A DNA stretch of 64,000 bases from Elusimicrobiota bacterium (GTDB lineage Bacteria > Elusimicrobiota > Elusimicrobia > UBA1565 > UBA9628), in the NCBI GenBank assembly GCA_026388095.1, contig JAPLKL010000067.1, forward strand, positions 1 through 64,000. Reading direction: 5' to 3'. Shown one piece after another: positions 34,029-43,178 of the stretch; position 1 is the stretch's first letter, and every line of letters begins with the position of its first letter. The translations under genes were made by a program, and so were the position numbers. A model generated the notes under the pieces. That model saw only the letters and a list, made by a program, of their open reading frames with translations, was not told where the DNA came from and made no database searches.

Positions 34029-35033
34029 ATGAAACTCGATCGTCCAGCGTGCGCCCTCGCAGCGGTCCTTTTGTTCGGAGCCTGCAAGCCTGAAGGCAAG
34101 GACGCTCCGGCCAAGACCGGGGCCGCCGCGAGCCCGCCGGCCGCTTCGAGCCCGATCGGGCCGGCTCAGCAGGGCCCCGCCCAGGCCGTCGCGAAGAGCA
34201 TCCTGCCCGCCGCGCCGGCCTCCGGCGCCGTCGCCGCGGATGAGAAGGCCAAGCAGGACGCGGGGCGGGTGTTCGACAACACGCCGGCCGCCGACGAGCT
34301 CTCCAAGCTCGCGGGCGACGACAAGCCGGCGGTCGCGGCCCCGGCGCCGTCGCCGGACGACAAAGCCCGGGCCGATGCGAGCCTGACCGCCGCGGCCGTC
34401 CCCGCGGTGGCGCTGGACGATCCGTCCCGAGCTCCGGCCGCTCCGGAGGTCGCGGAGGCGGGGCCTGGCTTCTGGGCGGGCGTGAAAGACCGCGCGGGCG
34501 CGGTCGTGGACGGCGCGAAGGAGCTCGCGGCCGGCGCGGCCCAGGCGGTCAAGGAATACGTCGTGGAACCCACTGTGGCCTTGGCCGAGAAGGTCGGCGA
34601 CAAGGCCGGGGAGCTTTACGCGAGCGCCAAGGAGCAGGTGGTGGAGACCTACGCGCGGGCCTCCCAGGCTGTCAAGGAACACGTCGTGGAACCAGCCAAG
34701 GCCCTGGCCGAGAAGGTCGGCGGCAAGGCCGGGGAGCTTTACGCGAGCGCCAAGCGCCAGGTCGTGGAGACCGCCGCGCGGGTGAAAGAGAAGGCGCAGG
34801 AGCTCGTCGCCTCGGCGACGACCAAGGTGACGGAGGTCGCGGCGCAGGTCAAGACCGCGGCGCAGGAGTTCGCGGCCCCGGTGACGGCCAAGGTCGCGGA
34901 GGTCGCGGCGAAGGTCAAGGAGACCTCCGCACAGGTCAAGGCGGCGGTCGGCGATAAGATCGGTCAGGCGACTCAGGCCGCGCGCGGGCTGTTCGACGGC
35001 GCGCTGAAGTGCTGGGGAGCCTTCGGCCGATAG
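34029..35033 (+). CDS. Lipoprotein with tandem 41-residue amphipathic repeats
   Basis: 334 residues. Lipobox FGAC marks acylation near residue 19. An Ala/Pro-rich linker is followed from about residue 155 by long amphipathic helices. Residues 172-212 and 213-253 are a near-exact tandem repeat (starting QAVKE.VVEP and containing [13 protein letters not shown]), matching DNA repeats at 34542-34664 and 34665-34787. The rest is LEA/apolipoprotein-like with KV.EVAA.VK units. Such helices may coat membranes or protect against drying; no defined family. GGAGG lies before the ATG, inside a hairpin. Confidence 0.78.
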   Translation: MKLDRPACALAAVLLFGACKPEGKDAPAKTGAAASPPAASSPIGPAQQGPAQAVAKSILPAAPASGAVAADEKAKQDAGRVFDNTPAADELSKLAGDDKPAVAAPAPSPDDKARADASLTAAAVPAVALDDPSRAPAAPEVAEAGPGFWAGVKDRAGAVVDGAKELAAGAAQAVKEYVVEPTVALAEKVGDKAGELYASAKEQVVETYARASQAVKEHVVEPAKALAEKVGGKAGELYASAKRQVVETAARVKEKAQELVASATTKVTEVAAQVKTAAQEFAAPVTAKVAEVAAKVKETSAQVKAAVGDKIGQATQAARGLFDGALKCWGAFGR

Positions 35034-35054
35034 ACAGCCTTCTCTTCGTAAAGA

Positions 35055-35774
35055 CTAGGCCCGCGGCAGGTCGAAGCCGAACACCGCGCCGCCGCCCGGC
35101 CGCGGCTCGACCCAGAGCCGGCCGCCGTGGAGGCGCACGATCTCGGCCGAGGTGAACAGGCCCAGCCCGGTGCCCTGGCCCTCGGGCTTGGTGGTGAAGA
35201 AGGGCTCGAAGATGCGGTCCGCCACCTCGGGAGGCACCCCCGGCCCGTCGTCGGCCATCTCCACCTGCAGGCGCCCGCCGGCCTCCTCCAGGCGCAGCCA
35301 GATCTTGCCGCCGCGGCCGTCGATGGCCTGCGCGGCGTTGAGCACGAGGTTGAACAGCACCTGCTTGAGCGCGTGGGCGTCTCCCAGCGCCGAGGGCAGG
35401 CCCGGCGCGGCCTCTATGGCCGCTTGCACGCGGCGGCGCTTGAGCTCCGGGGCGGCCAAAGCGAGGGTCTCCTCGGCGACTTGGCGCAGCTCCACCGGGC
35501 CCAAAGCCGGCGCCGCGCCGCGCGAGAAGCCCAGCATCCCCGTCATGATCTTCTGGATGCGGTCGACCTCGGCGTGGATCTTGAGCAAGGTGGCCATATG
35601 GTCCGGAGGGGTGTCGGGCCGGCGCAGGAGGACTTCGGTCAGGCCCATGATGGCGCTGAGCGGGTTGTTGACCTCATGGACGATGCCGGCCGCCATGCGG
35701 CCCAAAGCGGCCATCTTCTCGACCTGCACCATTCGGCGCGCCAAGTCGGCGCGCGCGGCCTCGGCTGGAGTCAT
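35055..35774 (-). CDS. Sensor-less histidine kinase (NtrB-like)
   Basis: 239 residues, no membrane segment and no sensing domain. Dimerisation box with phospho-acceptor His33 ([15 protein letters not shown]), N-box [11 protein letters not shown] boxes MADDGPGVP and GTGLGL, and F box EPFFTTK. It probably pairs with a response regulator elsewhere and receives input through protein contacts. TATCCT lies 9 nt before the ATG with no Shine-Dalgarno. Divergent from the DUF2079 gene. Confidence 0.93.
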   Translation of the reverse strand: MTPAEAARADLARRMVQVEKMAALGRMAAGIVHEVNNPLSAIMGLTEVLLRRPDTPPDHMATLLKIHAEVDRIQKIMTGMLGFSRGAAPALGPVELRQVAEETLALAAPELKRRRVQAAIEAAPGLPSALGDAHALKQVLFNLVLNAAQAIDGRGGKIWLRLEEAGGRLQVEMADDGPGVPPEVADRIFEPFFTTKPEGQGTGLGLFTSAEIVRLHGGRLWVEPRPGGGAVFGFDLPRA

Positions 35775-35858
35775 CGCCCTGAGAGGATAGCAGGCCGGCC
35801 GCGTTTCGTGGTGTCGCCGTTGTTACGGCGCGGCGGGAAAGGGCTATAATCTCAGCCG

Positions 35859-37469
35859 ATGAGGAGGGCGTCTTGGGCGGCGGGGGGGCTGTGGCTCCTG
35901 GCCGTGCTCATGCCTTGGACCGGCCTGCCTTGGCGGGCCTTCAGCATCCCGGCCGGAGCGCTGCTCATGCTGCTGGCGGCCGCGCTGGCGCTGTCGCCCG
36001 CGGGGGTGGGCGCGGCCGAGGAGACGGCGCAGGGCCTCGAAGCGCTGGACCCGGAGCGCTCGGCTTGGCGCCTGGCCGCGCTCTTCTTCTTGTGGCTGGC
36101 CAGCCTCAAGCTCTGCCAGTACGCCTCCTTCCAGTCCCACTACGGCGATCTCGGCCAGGACGCCAACATTTGTTGGAACACCTTGCACGGCCGCCCTTTC
36201 TTCGACTCCATGACGGGCACGAACTTTCTGGGGGACCATTTCGAGCCGGTGCTGGCCCTCTGCGCTCTGGCCTTGAAGGTCTGGCCCAGCGCCGCGGTCC
36301 TGCTCCTCATCCAAAGCCTGGCCTTGGCTTTGGCCGTGGTCCCTCTGGCCGCACTGGCGCGGCGGCATTGCCGGCACCACGCCTTGGTCCTGGCCGCGGC
36401 GGTCCTCTTCATGCTCAATCCCTATCTGCACCTGGTCAGCGAGTTCGATTTCCATCCCGAGGCGCTCTTCATCCCGGCCGCGCTATGGGCTCTCCTCTTC
36501 TGGGAGCAGGGCCGGCCCTGGCTGGCCGGATTCACGGCCTTGCTCTGCCTGGGTCTCAAGGAGGATGTCCCGCTGGCCCTGGCCGGCTTCGGGCTCTACG
36601 CGGCGCTGTTCCGGGGCAAGAAGGCTGGCTGGGTCCTGGCCGCTGTTTCAAGCGCGGCTTTCGCCGTCATCGCTCTGTGGGTCATCCCGCATTTCGCGGG
36701 CAGCCGGGTCTCCTTGCACCAGGACCGCTACGCGAGCCTGGGGGCCAGCACGGCCGAGATGATCCGCAACATCGCCTGGCATCCCTGGGTGGTGCCCCTG
36801 CGGCTGCTGCGGCCCCGGGTGCTGCTGACTTCGGCGGCCTTGCTGGCCAGCGTGGGCTTCCTGCCCCTGGCCGCGCCTGCGGCCTTGGTGCCGGCGCTGG
36901 GGGCCTGTCTGCACCATCTGCTCTCCGACTACCGTTCGCAGTACTGTCTGGTCTCGCAGTACTCGGCGCTGACCGTGCCCTTCCTCTTTTACGCCGCGCT
37001 CAAGGGTCTGGCCGTCTGCGAGGAGAGGCTTTGGTCCAGGAAGGGCCGGCTGGCCTCGGGCTTCCTTTTCCTTTACGGAGCGGCGCTCGCCTTCCAGCCC
37101 TTCTATACGGGGCCTTTCAAATGGGGCGATATCCTGGAGGCGGCGGCCCTGGTCCGGCAGGTCCCGGACCATGCCTCCGTGGCCGTGGACGGCAGCCGCG
37201 GCCGGGGCCGGGAGGACCTGCTGCCGCATCTGGCCCTGCGCGGCCAACTGTCCCAGTTCGACGCGGCCCGGCCCTTCCAGGAGCCGTCCGCGGAGTATGT
37301 GCTCCTGGACCATCGGCTTTCGGCGGAATTCGCCGCCGGCCTGGCCAAGACCGGAAGATTCGCGCGGCTGGGCGCGGGCGACGGCTTGGAGTTATGGCGC
37401 CGGCTGGAAGACCACGGGCAGCTCGCTGCGCGGGATGACGCGCCAGCGCTGCTCCGGCCGCGGCGCTGA
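35859..37469 (+). CDS. DUF2079 multi-pass membrane protein
   Basis: 536 residues with about 11 hydrophobic segments. The loop GDLGQDANICWNTLHGRPFFDS...GDHFEPVLAL is the hallmark of DUF2079, a group related to the GT-C membrane glycosyltransferases; the Asp and the DHFEP acidic site would be catalytic. The C-terminal 150 residues form a soluble domain (DHASVAVDGSRGRG). TATAAT (35845-35850) ends 8 nt before the ATG. The 3' end overlaps the extended anti-sigma frame on the other strand by 78 bp. Confidence 0.85.
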   Translation: MRRASWAAGGLWLLAVLMPWTGLPWRAFSIPAGALLMLLAAALALSPAGVGAAEETAQGLEALDPERSAWRLAALFFLWLASLKLCQYASFQSHYGDLGQDANICWNTLHGRPFFDSMTGTNFLGDHFEPVLALCALALKVWPSAAVLLLIQSLALALAVVPLAALARRHCRHHALVLAAAVLFMLNPYLHLVSEFDFHPEALFIPAALWALLFWEQGRPWLAGFTALLCLGLKEDVPLALAGFGLYAALFRGKKAGWVLAAVSSAAFAVIALWVIPHFAGSRVSLHQDRYASLGASTAEMIRNIAWHPWVVPLRLLRPRVLLTSAALLASVGFLPLAAPAALVPALGACLHHLLSDYRSQYCLVSQYSALTVPFLFYAALKGLAVCEERLWSRKGRLASGFLFLYGAALAFQPFYTGPFKWGDILEAAALVRQVPDHASVAVDGSRGRGREDLLPHLALRGQLSQFDAARPFQEPSAEYVLLDHRLSAEFAAGLAKTGRFARLGAGDGLELWRRLEDHGQLAARDDAPALLRPRR

Positions 37470-38585
37470 GCCCAGCGGCCGGAAGCTGACCACGATGCGG
37501 TCGGCGCCTGGGACCACGGATTCGATGCGGGCCTGGCCGAAGAGCACCACCAGCATCTCTTTGGAGAAATCCACGCGCGGGGCGGAGCCGGGCAGACCTT
37601 GCTCGCGTCAGAGCAAGACCGACTCCTCCATGGAGTAGACGGCCCGGCCGGTCTCCAGGGGAGCGGCCGCGGGCAGGGGCACGCCCTCCTTCTTCAGCTT
37701 GGCCGGGGCCCGGCCGCCGCTGAAGTCCTCCGGCGGCACCAAGGCGCCCTCGGCCGCGCTGCGGCCCGGGCCCTGCGGCTGGGCCAGGAGCGTGCTGGTC
37801 TGGCCGACGAGCGGGGCGGGGACGGACTCAGCTACGAAGCTCGGCCCTGCCGCGGGCGCGAGGTCGCGCGCCGCGCCCCGCAGGGCGCGCACCACGGAAT
37901 TCGGGGTGAGGATGCGCTGGATGCCCATGCGGGCGCGTTCGGCCTCGAGGTGCTTCTGCAGGGCTTCGTTGGAGTAGGCGGGCTTGGCTGCGGGGGCTTC
38001 ATCGAGGGCTCTGCCGCCGAAGCCCTTCGGGGCCGCCGGGGCGGAGAGTCCGGCCGCCGAGATGCCTGCGGCTCCCGCGTCTGCGCCGCGCAGGGCCGCG
38101 ATGCCTTCGGCGCGTCTCTGCTCCTTGGACAGGGCCACCAGGTCGCTGACCGTGACCGGGCCTGCCGGCCCAGCCGGCGGCGGTGCCGCCACGGATTTTA
38201 AATCGGAGGCCGCGCCGGAGACCATCCCTTGCAGCGGCTCGGCCATGCGCGGCGGGGTCTGGAGGTTCAAGGTCTTGTAGGTCACGAAGATGACGGCGAA
38301 GGCGCAGGCCGCCCAGGCCGCGTTGCGCGGCGCCAGCAAAGAGGCCCAGCCCTCGGTCCGGGTCTCCTGCCTGCGCCGATTCTCCAGGCGCTGCAGGAAT
38401 CCCGCGGGCAAGGGCTTCTGGGGCAGGCCTTTGACCATGCCGCAGGCCTTGCGCAGGTCCTCGAGCTCGGCGCGGCACTCGGCGCAGTCCTTCAGGTGCG
38501 CCTCGATGCGGCCGCGCTCGGCGTCCGCCGCGGCCCCGTCCAGATAGCCGGAGAGGTTCTCTTTCTCGTGTCTCATGTTCGTCAC
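37392..38585 (-). pseudogene. Zinc-finger anti-sigma factor split by in-frame TGA from a PrcB-like C-terminus
   Basis: From GTG 38585 the first part (325 residues) has a zf-HC2 zinc finger (H30, C34, C37 in HLKDCAEC), one membrane helix near residues 88-105 and an Ala/Pro-rich periplasmic region, ending SMEESVLL at TGA (37608-37610). The same frame continues for 72 codons: REQGLPGSAPRVDFSKEMLV..., closely like the C-terminal PrcB-type domain, to TAA at 37392. Trp is expected at the TGA (LL-W-RE). The start overlaps the sigma gene's stop (GTGA), the normal sigma/anti-sigma coupling. It should hold the sigma factor inactive at the membrane. Confidence 0.78.
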
Positions 38586-39124
38586 GGCGCCACCTTCTTC
38601 AGCAGCCGGGCCTTCAAGGCCTCGCGGGCTCGGGAGAGGCGCGACTTGACCGTCCCTTCCGGCACGCCCAGGGCCTCGGCCAGCTCCTGGTACGACTGCC
38701 CCTGGATCTCGCGCAGCACGATGATGCCGCGGCTGTCCTCATCGAGCTCCATGAGCGCTGACTGCACCTGCGCCTCCTGCTCCGCCTTCTCCAGGCCCTG
38801 GTCCAGGGGCGGATCGTCGGCCGGAAACGGAGCCTCCTCGTCGCCCTCCTCGCCCGTGAACAGGCCCAAAGAGACCGTCTTCCAGAACCCCCGCCGCTTC
38901 TCGGAGCGCACCCGGTTCTTCCAGGTGTTGACCGTGATTCGGTAGACCCAGGTCTTGAGGCCCGACTCGCCCCGGAAACCGGGGAGGGCCTTGAGCGCCC
39001 GGATCAGCGAGTCCTGGGCCAGATCCTCAGCGTCGGCGGCGTTGCCGGTCAGGCGCAGCGCCACGTTGTAGACCAGCTGCGCGGTCTGAGCCAGGAGCTC
39101 CTGTTCGCCTATTCTGTTGGACAC
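38582..39124 (-). CDS. ECF-type RNA polymerase sigma factor
   Basis: 180 residues with sigma region 2 (VYNVALRLTGNAADAEDLAQDSLIRALKALPGFRGES and LKTWVYRITVNTWKNR) and region 4 (LREIQGQSYQELAEALGVPEGTVKSRLSRAREALK). It directs transcription of a stress or envelope regulon and is coupled to the downstream anti-sigma gene. It starts with GTG; no good Shine-Dalgarno. A hairpin train lies directly upstream, between it and the metK operon. Confidence 0.95.
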   Translation of the reverse strand: MSNRIGEQELLAQTAQLVYNVALRLTGNAADAEDLAQDSLIRALKALPGFRGESGLKTWVYRITVNTWKNRVRSEKRRGFWKTVSLGLFTGEEGDEEAPFPADDPPLDQGLEKAEQEAQVQSALMELDEDSRGIIVLREIQGQSYQELAEALGVPEGTVKSRLSRAREALKARLLKKVAP

Positions 39125-39151
39125 CGGGCCGCCGCCGTTTGTTCCTGATGA

Positions 39152-39285
39152 GGACGCCGCCAGGGGCGGCGTCCGAACAACGAGCGCGGCACCCTGTGGG
39201 TGCCGCGCAACCGGCGGCCCCCCCTCAGGGGGGGCCGCCGGTTCCGTTGGGGGGTGAGCCGCTATCCCTCAACGGAACCCGCTCT
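39152..39285. repeat. Dispersed hairpin repeat unit, copy B
   Basis: Perfect hairpins at 39152-39174 (10-bp arms, loop AGG), 39184-39208 (GCGCGGCACCC arms, loop TGT), 39209-39243 (16-bp arms, loop TCA), then TTCCGTTG/CAACGGAA arms (39242-39277). Read on the minus strand the modules match copy A at 8863-8954 in order. The right part overlaps the 3' end of the small membrane-protein gene. Confidence 0.85.
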
Positions 39286-39542
39286 ACGGCGCGCACGGAG
39301 AAGTCCTTGTAATCGACCCGCAGCAGCTGGCGGAACACCCAGATCTGGGCTCCGAAGGCCAAAGGCCAGGCCACCGCGCGGGCCAGGAACAGGGCCGTGG
39401 CCTGCTCCGGCTTGAAGACCGCCACGAGGATAGCGACGGGCACCAGCGGCACGAGCATCACCAGCGGCCAGCGCCAGGTGAAGGACCACCAGAGGCGCAG
39501 GGCGTGCTTCCAGCCCGGCGCCTCTATGGTGGAGTTGCCCAC
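39225..39542 (-). CDS. Small membrane protein downstream of metK
   Basis: 105 residues, two hydrophobic helices (about residues 24-43 and 50-68) after a Trp-rich start (WWSFTWRWP), then a charged strand QLLRVDYKDFSVRAVERV. GTG at 39542, 7 nt after the metK stop, so translation may be coupled. The last 15 residues (SPPNGTGGPP) are encoded inside a hairpin repeat, suggesting that the repeat's insertion supplied a new C-terminus. Function unknown. Confidence 0.6.
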   Translation of the reverse strand: MGNSTIEAPGWKHALRLWWSFTWRWPLVMLVPLVPVAILVAVFKPEQATALFLARAVAWPLAFGAQIWVFRQLLRVDYKDFSVRAVERVPLRDSGSPPNGTGGPP

Positions 39543-39549
39543 GGCGGCC

Positions 39550-40767
39550 TCAGGCCGCCGTGAGGACCTTGCGTCCCGCCTTGGAGGGAGCCTTGCCCAG
39601 CAGCTCCTCGCGCAGGGCTTCGGCCTTGTCCGTCTTCTCCCACTCGAACCCCTTCTCCTCGCGGCCGAAGTGGCCGAAGGCGGCTGTGGCCCGGTAGATG
39701 GGCCGGCGCAGCTTGAGGGACTCGATGATGCCGCGCGGGGTCAGCGCGAAATGCTTGCGCACCGCGGCCTCGATGCGGCTCTCGTCGACCTGGCCCGTGC
39801 CGTGGGTGTTGAAGTACACTCCCACCGGCTCGGCCACGCCGATGGCGTAGGCCAGCTGCACCGTGCATTCGTCAGCCAAGCCGGCGGCCACGACGTTCTT
39901 GGCGATGTGGCGGGCCATGTAGCAGGCGGAGCGGTCCACCTTCGTCGGGTCCTTGCCGGAGAAGGCGCCGCCGCCGTGCGGGGCGCGGCCGCCGTAGGTG
40001 TCCACGATGATCTTGCGGCCGGTCACGCCGGTGTCGGAGACCGGGCCGCCCACGACGAACTTGCCCGTGGGGTTGATGAGGATCTTGGTGTCCTTGTCCA
40101 TGAGGCGCTTGCCCAGGACCGGCTTGATGATGGCCTCTGTGATCTCGGCGCGGGCCTTGTCCGTGATCTGCTTGCCGGAGCGGTCCAGGATCTCGGTGGT
40201 GTGCTGGGTGGAGACGACCACGGTGTCCACGCGCAGGGCGCGGCCGTCCACGTACTCCACGGTCACCTGGGACTTGCCGTCCGGCCCGAGGTACTTGAGG
40301 CCGTTGGCGCGGCGCACGTCGGAGAGCTTGCGGCAGAGCTTATGGGCCAGCATGATGGGCAGGGGCATGAACTCGGGCGTCTCCCGGCAGGCGTAGCCGA
40401 ACATGATGCCCTGGTCGCCGGCTCCGCCGGTGTCAACGCCCTGGGCGATGTCCGGGGACTGGCGGCCGATGCAGTTCATGACGCCGCAGGTCGCGGCCTC
40501 GAAGCCGTACTTGTGATGGTCGTAGCCGATCTCCTCGATGACCTGGCGGGCCAGCGCGTCGACGTTCACGAAGGTCTTGGTGGTGATCTCGCCGCCCACG
40601 ATGACCATGCCGCGCGTGATGAAGCTCTCGCAGGCCACGCGCCCGGTCGGGTCGTCCTTCATGACCGCGTCGAGGACGCCGTCGGATATCTGGTCGCAGA
40701 CCTTGTCCGGGTGGCCTTCGGTGACCGACTCCGAGGTGAAAAAGTACTTGCCGTTGTCGCGCTGCAT
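39550..40767 (-). CDS. metK: S-adenosylmethionine synthase
   Basis: 405 residues; ATP plus methionine to S-adenosylmethionine in the cytoplasm, feeding the methyltransferases and radical SAM enzymes common in this window. Signatures: [13 protein letters not shown] at the start, [12 protein letters not shown], and [23 protein letters not shown] lies 4 nt before the ATG. Upstream, TTGAGT and TATCAT at 18-bp spacing on the minus strand (about 40820-40849) form a candidate promoter with a leader of roughly 50 nt; no riboswitch fold was recognised. Confidence 0.97.
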   Translation of the reverse strand: MQRDNGKYFFTSESVTEGHPDKVCDQISDGVLDAVMKDDPTGRVACESFITRGMVIVGGEITTKTFVNVDALARQVIEEIGYDHHKYGFEAATCGVMNCIGRQSPDIAQGVDTGGAGDQGIMFGYACRETPEFMPLPIMLAHKLCRKLSDVRRANGLKYLGPDGKSQVTVEYVDGRALRVDTVVVSTQHTTEILDRSGKQITDKARAEITEAIIKPVLGKRLMDKDTKILINPTGKFVVGGPVSDTGVTGRKIIVDTYGGRAPHGGGAFSGKDPTKVDRSACYMARHIAKNVVAAGLADECTVQLAYAIGVAEPVGVYFNTHGTGQVDESRIEAAVRKHFALTPRGIIESLKLRRPIYRATAAFGHFGREEKGFEWEKTDKAEALREELLGKAPSKAGRKVLTAA

Positions 40768-40870
40768 GCTTCCTCCTGCCGTGGATTATCGACGGCTCGC
40801 GGCCGCCTGGGAGATAAGATGATAGGAAATATCCCGCCTGCGACTCAATCCCGCGGTGGACTCGTGGTCC

Positions 40871-40899
40871 TTGACAAGACCGGGCCCAGGCCCTATCCT
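40871..40899 (+). promoter_or_regulatory. Promoter TTGACA-17-TATCCT of zinc protease operon
   Basis: TTGACA at 40871-40876, 17-bp spacer, TATCCT at 40894-40899. The transcript would start near 40906, and GGAGG follows before the ATG at 40921. A conventional, led promoter, useful as a contrast to the leaderless set. Confidence 0.8.
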
Positions 40900-40920
40900 T
40901 AGTAGTGCCGGAGGCATCCC

Positions 40921-42606
40921 ATGACCCCTCGCCCCCGCGTGTGCGCCGTCCTTTGCCTGGCCCTGCTGGCGGCCTGGCCGGTGGTGTCCGCCCGCTCGGC
41001 CGCCGCCCCGTCCGAGACCGGCGCCAGCCCCCTGACCGAGGACGAACGGAAGTCCTTCTCCCTGTTGGGCCTGAGCGTCGACAAGCTGGCCGCGCCGGAC
41101 CTCGCCCGGTACCGGGCGCCGTTCGATTTCCACAAGGAATCCCTCAACGACGAGGAGAAGGACGGCCTGCTCTACGCCGGCAACCGCTTCGACGAGGACA
41201 CCGGGCACATCCTCTCTCTCCAGAGCAAGCAGCCCCTCACGGTCCTGGATATCGAGGTCTCCCGCCGGAACACCCTCCTCGGCCAGAAGGACGCCATCCT
41301 GGCCAAGCTCTCCCTGCTGCTCTCCCAGCAGGAACCCGGCAAACCCCTCTCCCCCCAGGCCCAGACCCAGGTCAAAGCCCTGGTCGACGCCTATCCCGGC
41401 GCCCTGCCGCCCAGCCTGGTCAAGACCCTGACCACGCCCGGGCTGAGCGCCTCCTCGCTGCATGCGGACGCGGCGCAGGCCTACGAAGCCTCCACCCGCT
41501 TCTTCGACGGCCAGAACACCCTCAAGGATTGGGTCGGCAACGCACTGCCCGTCAAGGCCGAGCCCACCTCGGCCTACGCCGCCAAGGTCTACTTCGACGA
41601 CACGGAGAAGAGGCTGGGCCAGACCCTGCGCGCCTCGGTGGCCGACGAGCTCATGAAGAACCCCGTGGGCCGGGAGCTCCTGGACCATTTCCGGGACCGC
41701 AAGGGCGAGCTGGACCTGCCCCACTTCCTCATCCTCAGGATCGACCCCAAGGCCATGGCCGTCTACAGCAGCTCCAACAAATCCGTGGTCTTCAACCAGC
41801 GGATCATCGAGGACGCCCTGATGGACGGCGTGCCGGCGAAAGACCAGCCCAAGCTGCGCCGGGAGCTCGCCGACTCCAAGAAGTTCGCGGCCTACCTGCT
41901 GGCTCATCCCGAGGCCTTCCAGAAGGCGGTCGCGGCCAACGGAACCACCTTCCTCCATGAACTCACCCACGCCTGGCAGGACCGGCGCGAAGGACTCATG
42001 GGCGAGGGCGACCGCGGCAACGTCCCGGGCGTGAACGCGATCGAGAACGAGCACGAGGCCTTCCTCATGGAGGTCCGCTGGCTCCACGCCCGGCTGCTGG
42101 CCGATCCGAAGTCCGCGGCCAAGGACGAGATGCTCGACAGCTACCGCCAGTTCCTGGCCAACCCCGACCTCTGGCGCAACGACATCACCCAGCGCTACCT
42201 GGCCAACTGGCCCCAGTCCTCGGCCGATTTTCCCACGGCCCTGCAGCTGCAGGAGCAGCGCGTGGGCGTGGCCCGCAAGTTCATGGGCGAGGGGCTCCAC
42301 CAGCGCCTGGTCCAGGCCATCAAGCTGCTGGGCTACCAGCGCGGCACCGAGGAGATGAAGAAGTCCGAGTCCGCCGCGCGCAAGCGGGTCGCGGAGTTCG
42401 ACAAGACCGTGTACCCGCAGATGCGCCAGGAGGGGATGCGGGGACTGGCCGAGCTCTTCTTGTCTTTGGCCCGGGAGGCCGAGGACGCCGACGACCGGAA
42501 GGAAGCCTTGAAGCAGGCCGAGGGCTACGCCCAGGAGCTCAACGATAAGGAGCTCCAGCGTCGCGTGGAGGAGCTGCGGCCCAAGCCCGGGAGGAAGGGC
42601 CGATGA
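40921..42606 (+). CDS. Secreted HExxH zinc metalloprotease-like protein
   Basis: 561 residues with a signal peptide (residues 1-28, ending SAAA). The zinc motif is HELTH (H346, E347, H350) in GTTFLHELTHAWQDRREG; NEHEAF about 28 residues later is a likely third ligand, as in gluzincin-type enzymes. The flanks are helical. I do not recognise the family beyond the zinc site. Its stop overlaps the next gene's ATG (ATGA), so the following lipoprotein probably works with it. GGAGG precedes the ATG. Confidence 0.75.
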   Translation: MTPRPRVCAVLCLALLAAWPVVSARSAAAPSETGASPLTEDERKSFSLLGLSVDKLAAPDLARYRAPFDFHKESLNDEEKDGLLYAGNRFDEDTGHILSLQSKQPLTVLDIEVSRRNTLLGQKDAILAKLSLLLSQQEPGKPLSPQAQTQVKALVDAYPGALPPSLVKTLTTPGLSASSLHADAAQAYEASTRFFDGQNTLKDWVGNALPVKAEPTSAYAAKVYFDDTEKRLGQTLRASVADELMKNPVGRELLDHFRDRKGELDLPHFLILRIDPKAMAVYSSSNKSVVFNQRIIEDALMDGVPAKDQPKLRRELADSKKFAAYLLAHPEAFQKAVAANGTTFLHELTHAWQDRREGLMGEGDRGNVPGVNAIENEHEAFLMEVRWLHARLLADPKSAAKDEMLDSYRQFLANPDLWRNDITQRYLANWPQSSADFPTALQLQEQRVGVARKFMGEGLHQRLVQAIKLLGYQRGTEEMKKSESAARKRVAEFDKTVYPQMRQEGMRGLAELFLSLAREAEDADDRKEALKQAEGYAQELNDKELQRRVEELRPKPGRKGR

Positions 42607-43163
42607 GGCCCGCGCGCTTGGCCCTGGCCGCCTGCCTGTGCCTGGCGGCCTGCTCGCGCAAGGCCGCCAGCCCCCCACCCGCCCGTCAAGGAGAGACCCC
42701 CGGCATGGCCATCTATCAGCAGCCTCAGCACCTCTTCACCTGCCAGGCCCCCGCGGACTGGCGCGTCCTCGAAGACCAGGGCGGGGCCCAGCGCGTCACC
42801 TTCCTGGGTCCGGCCTCCGGAACGACGCCTTTTTCGGCTTCCATCAGCATCTACCAATATCTCAAGGCGGGCTCCGTCTTCGACTCTCCCCAGGCCTATG
42901 CCCGGGCCCAGGCCACGGTCGGAGGCCAGGTCACTGCCCTCAAGCCCAGGGCTTGGCCGGGCGGGGAGGCCTTCGAGTTCAGCCAGGTCCGCAAGGGGCC
43001 GCACATCGGCGCGCTCAAGCCCGAGGCCCGCAGCGAGCTCACCGTGCTCATCCCGGTCAAGGACGGATTCTTCGCTTTGGCGCATTCCGCGCCCGAAGGC
43101 GCGCGCGAGCTCACCGCTCCGCAGTTCGAGGCTCTCGTCGGGAGCTTCCGCGCGGCGCCCTAG
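42603..43163 (+). CDS. Lipoprotein, PsbP/DcrB-like fold possible
   Basis: 186 residues; lipobox LAAC with Cys near residue 17. The mature part FTCQAPADWRVLEDQGGAQRVTFLGP...SISIYQYLKAG and the final LVGSFRAAP suggest the small mixed alpha/beta fold seen in PsbP and DcrB proteins. Translationally coupled to the zinc protease by ATGA. Confidence 0.7.
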   Translation: MRPARLALAACLCLAACSRKAASPPPARQGETPGMAIYQQPQHLFTCQAPADWRVLEDQGGAQRVTFLGPASGTTPFSASISIYQYLKAGSVFDSPQAYARAQATVGGQVTALKPRAWPGGEAFEFSQVRKGPHIGALKPEARSELTVLIPVKDGFFALAHSAPEGARELTAPQFEALVGSFRAAP

Positions 43164-43178
43164 CCGGCCGCCCGGCGG

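Noticed and set aside
29936-38585. Full reassignment of UGA to tryptophan in this organism
   Set aside because: Many genes end in TGA at correct family length and several use ATGA overlaps, so TGA is clearly a stop in general.
40768-40870. SAM riboswitch upstream of metK
   Set aside because: The leader is short and no conserved SAM aptamer core was recognised.
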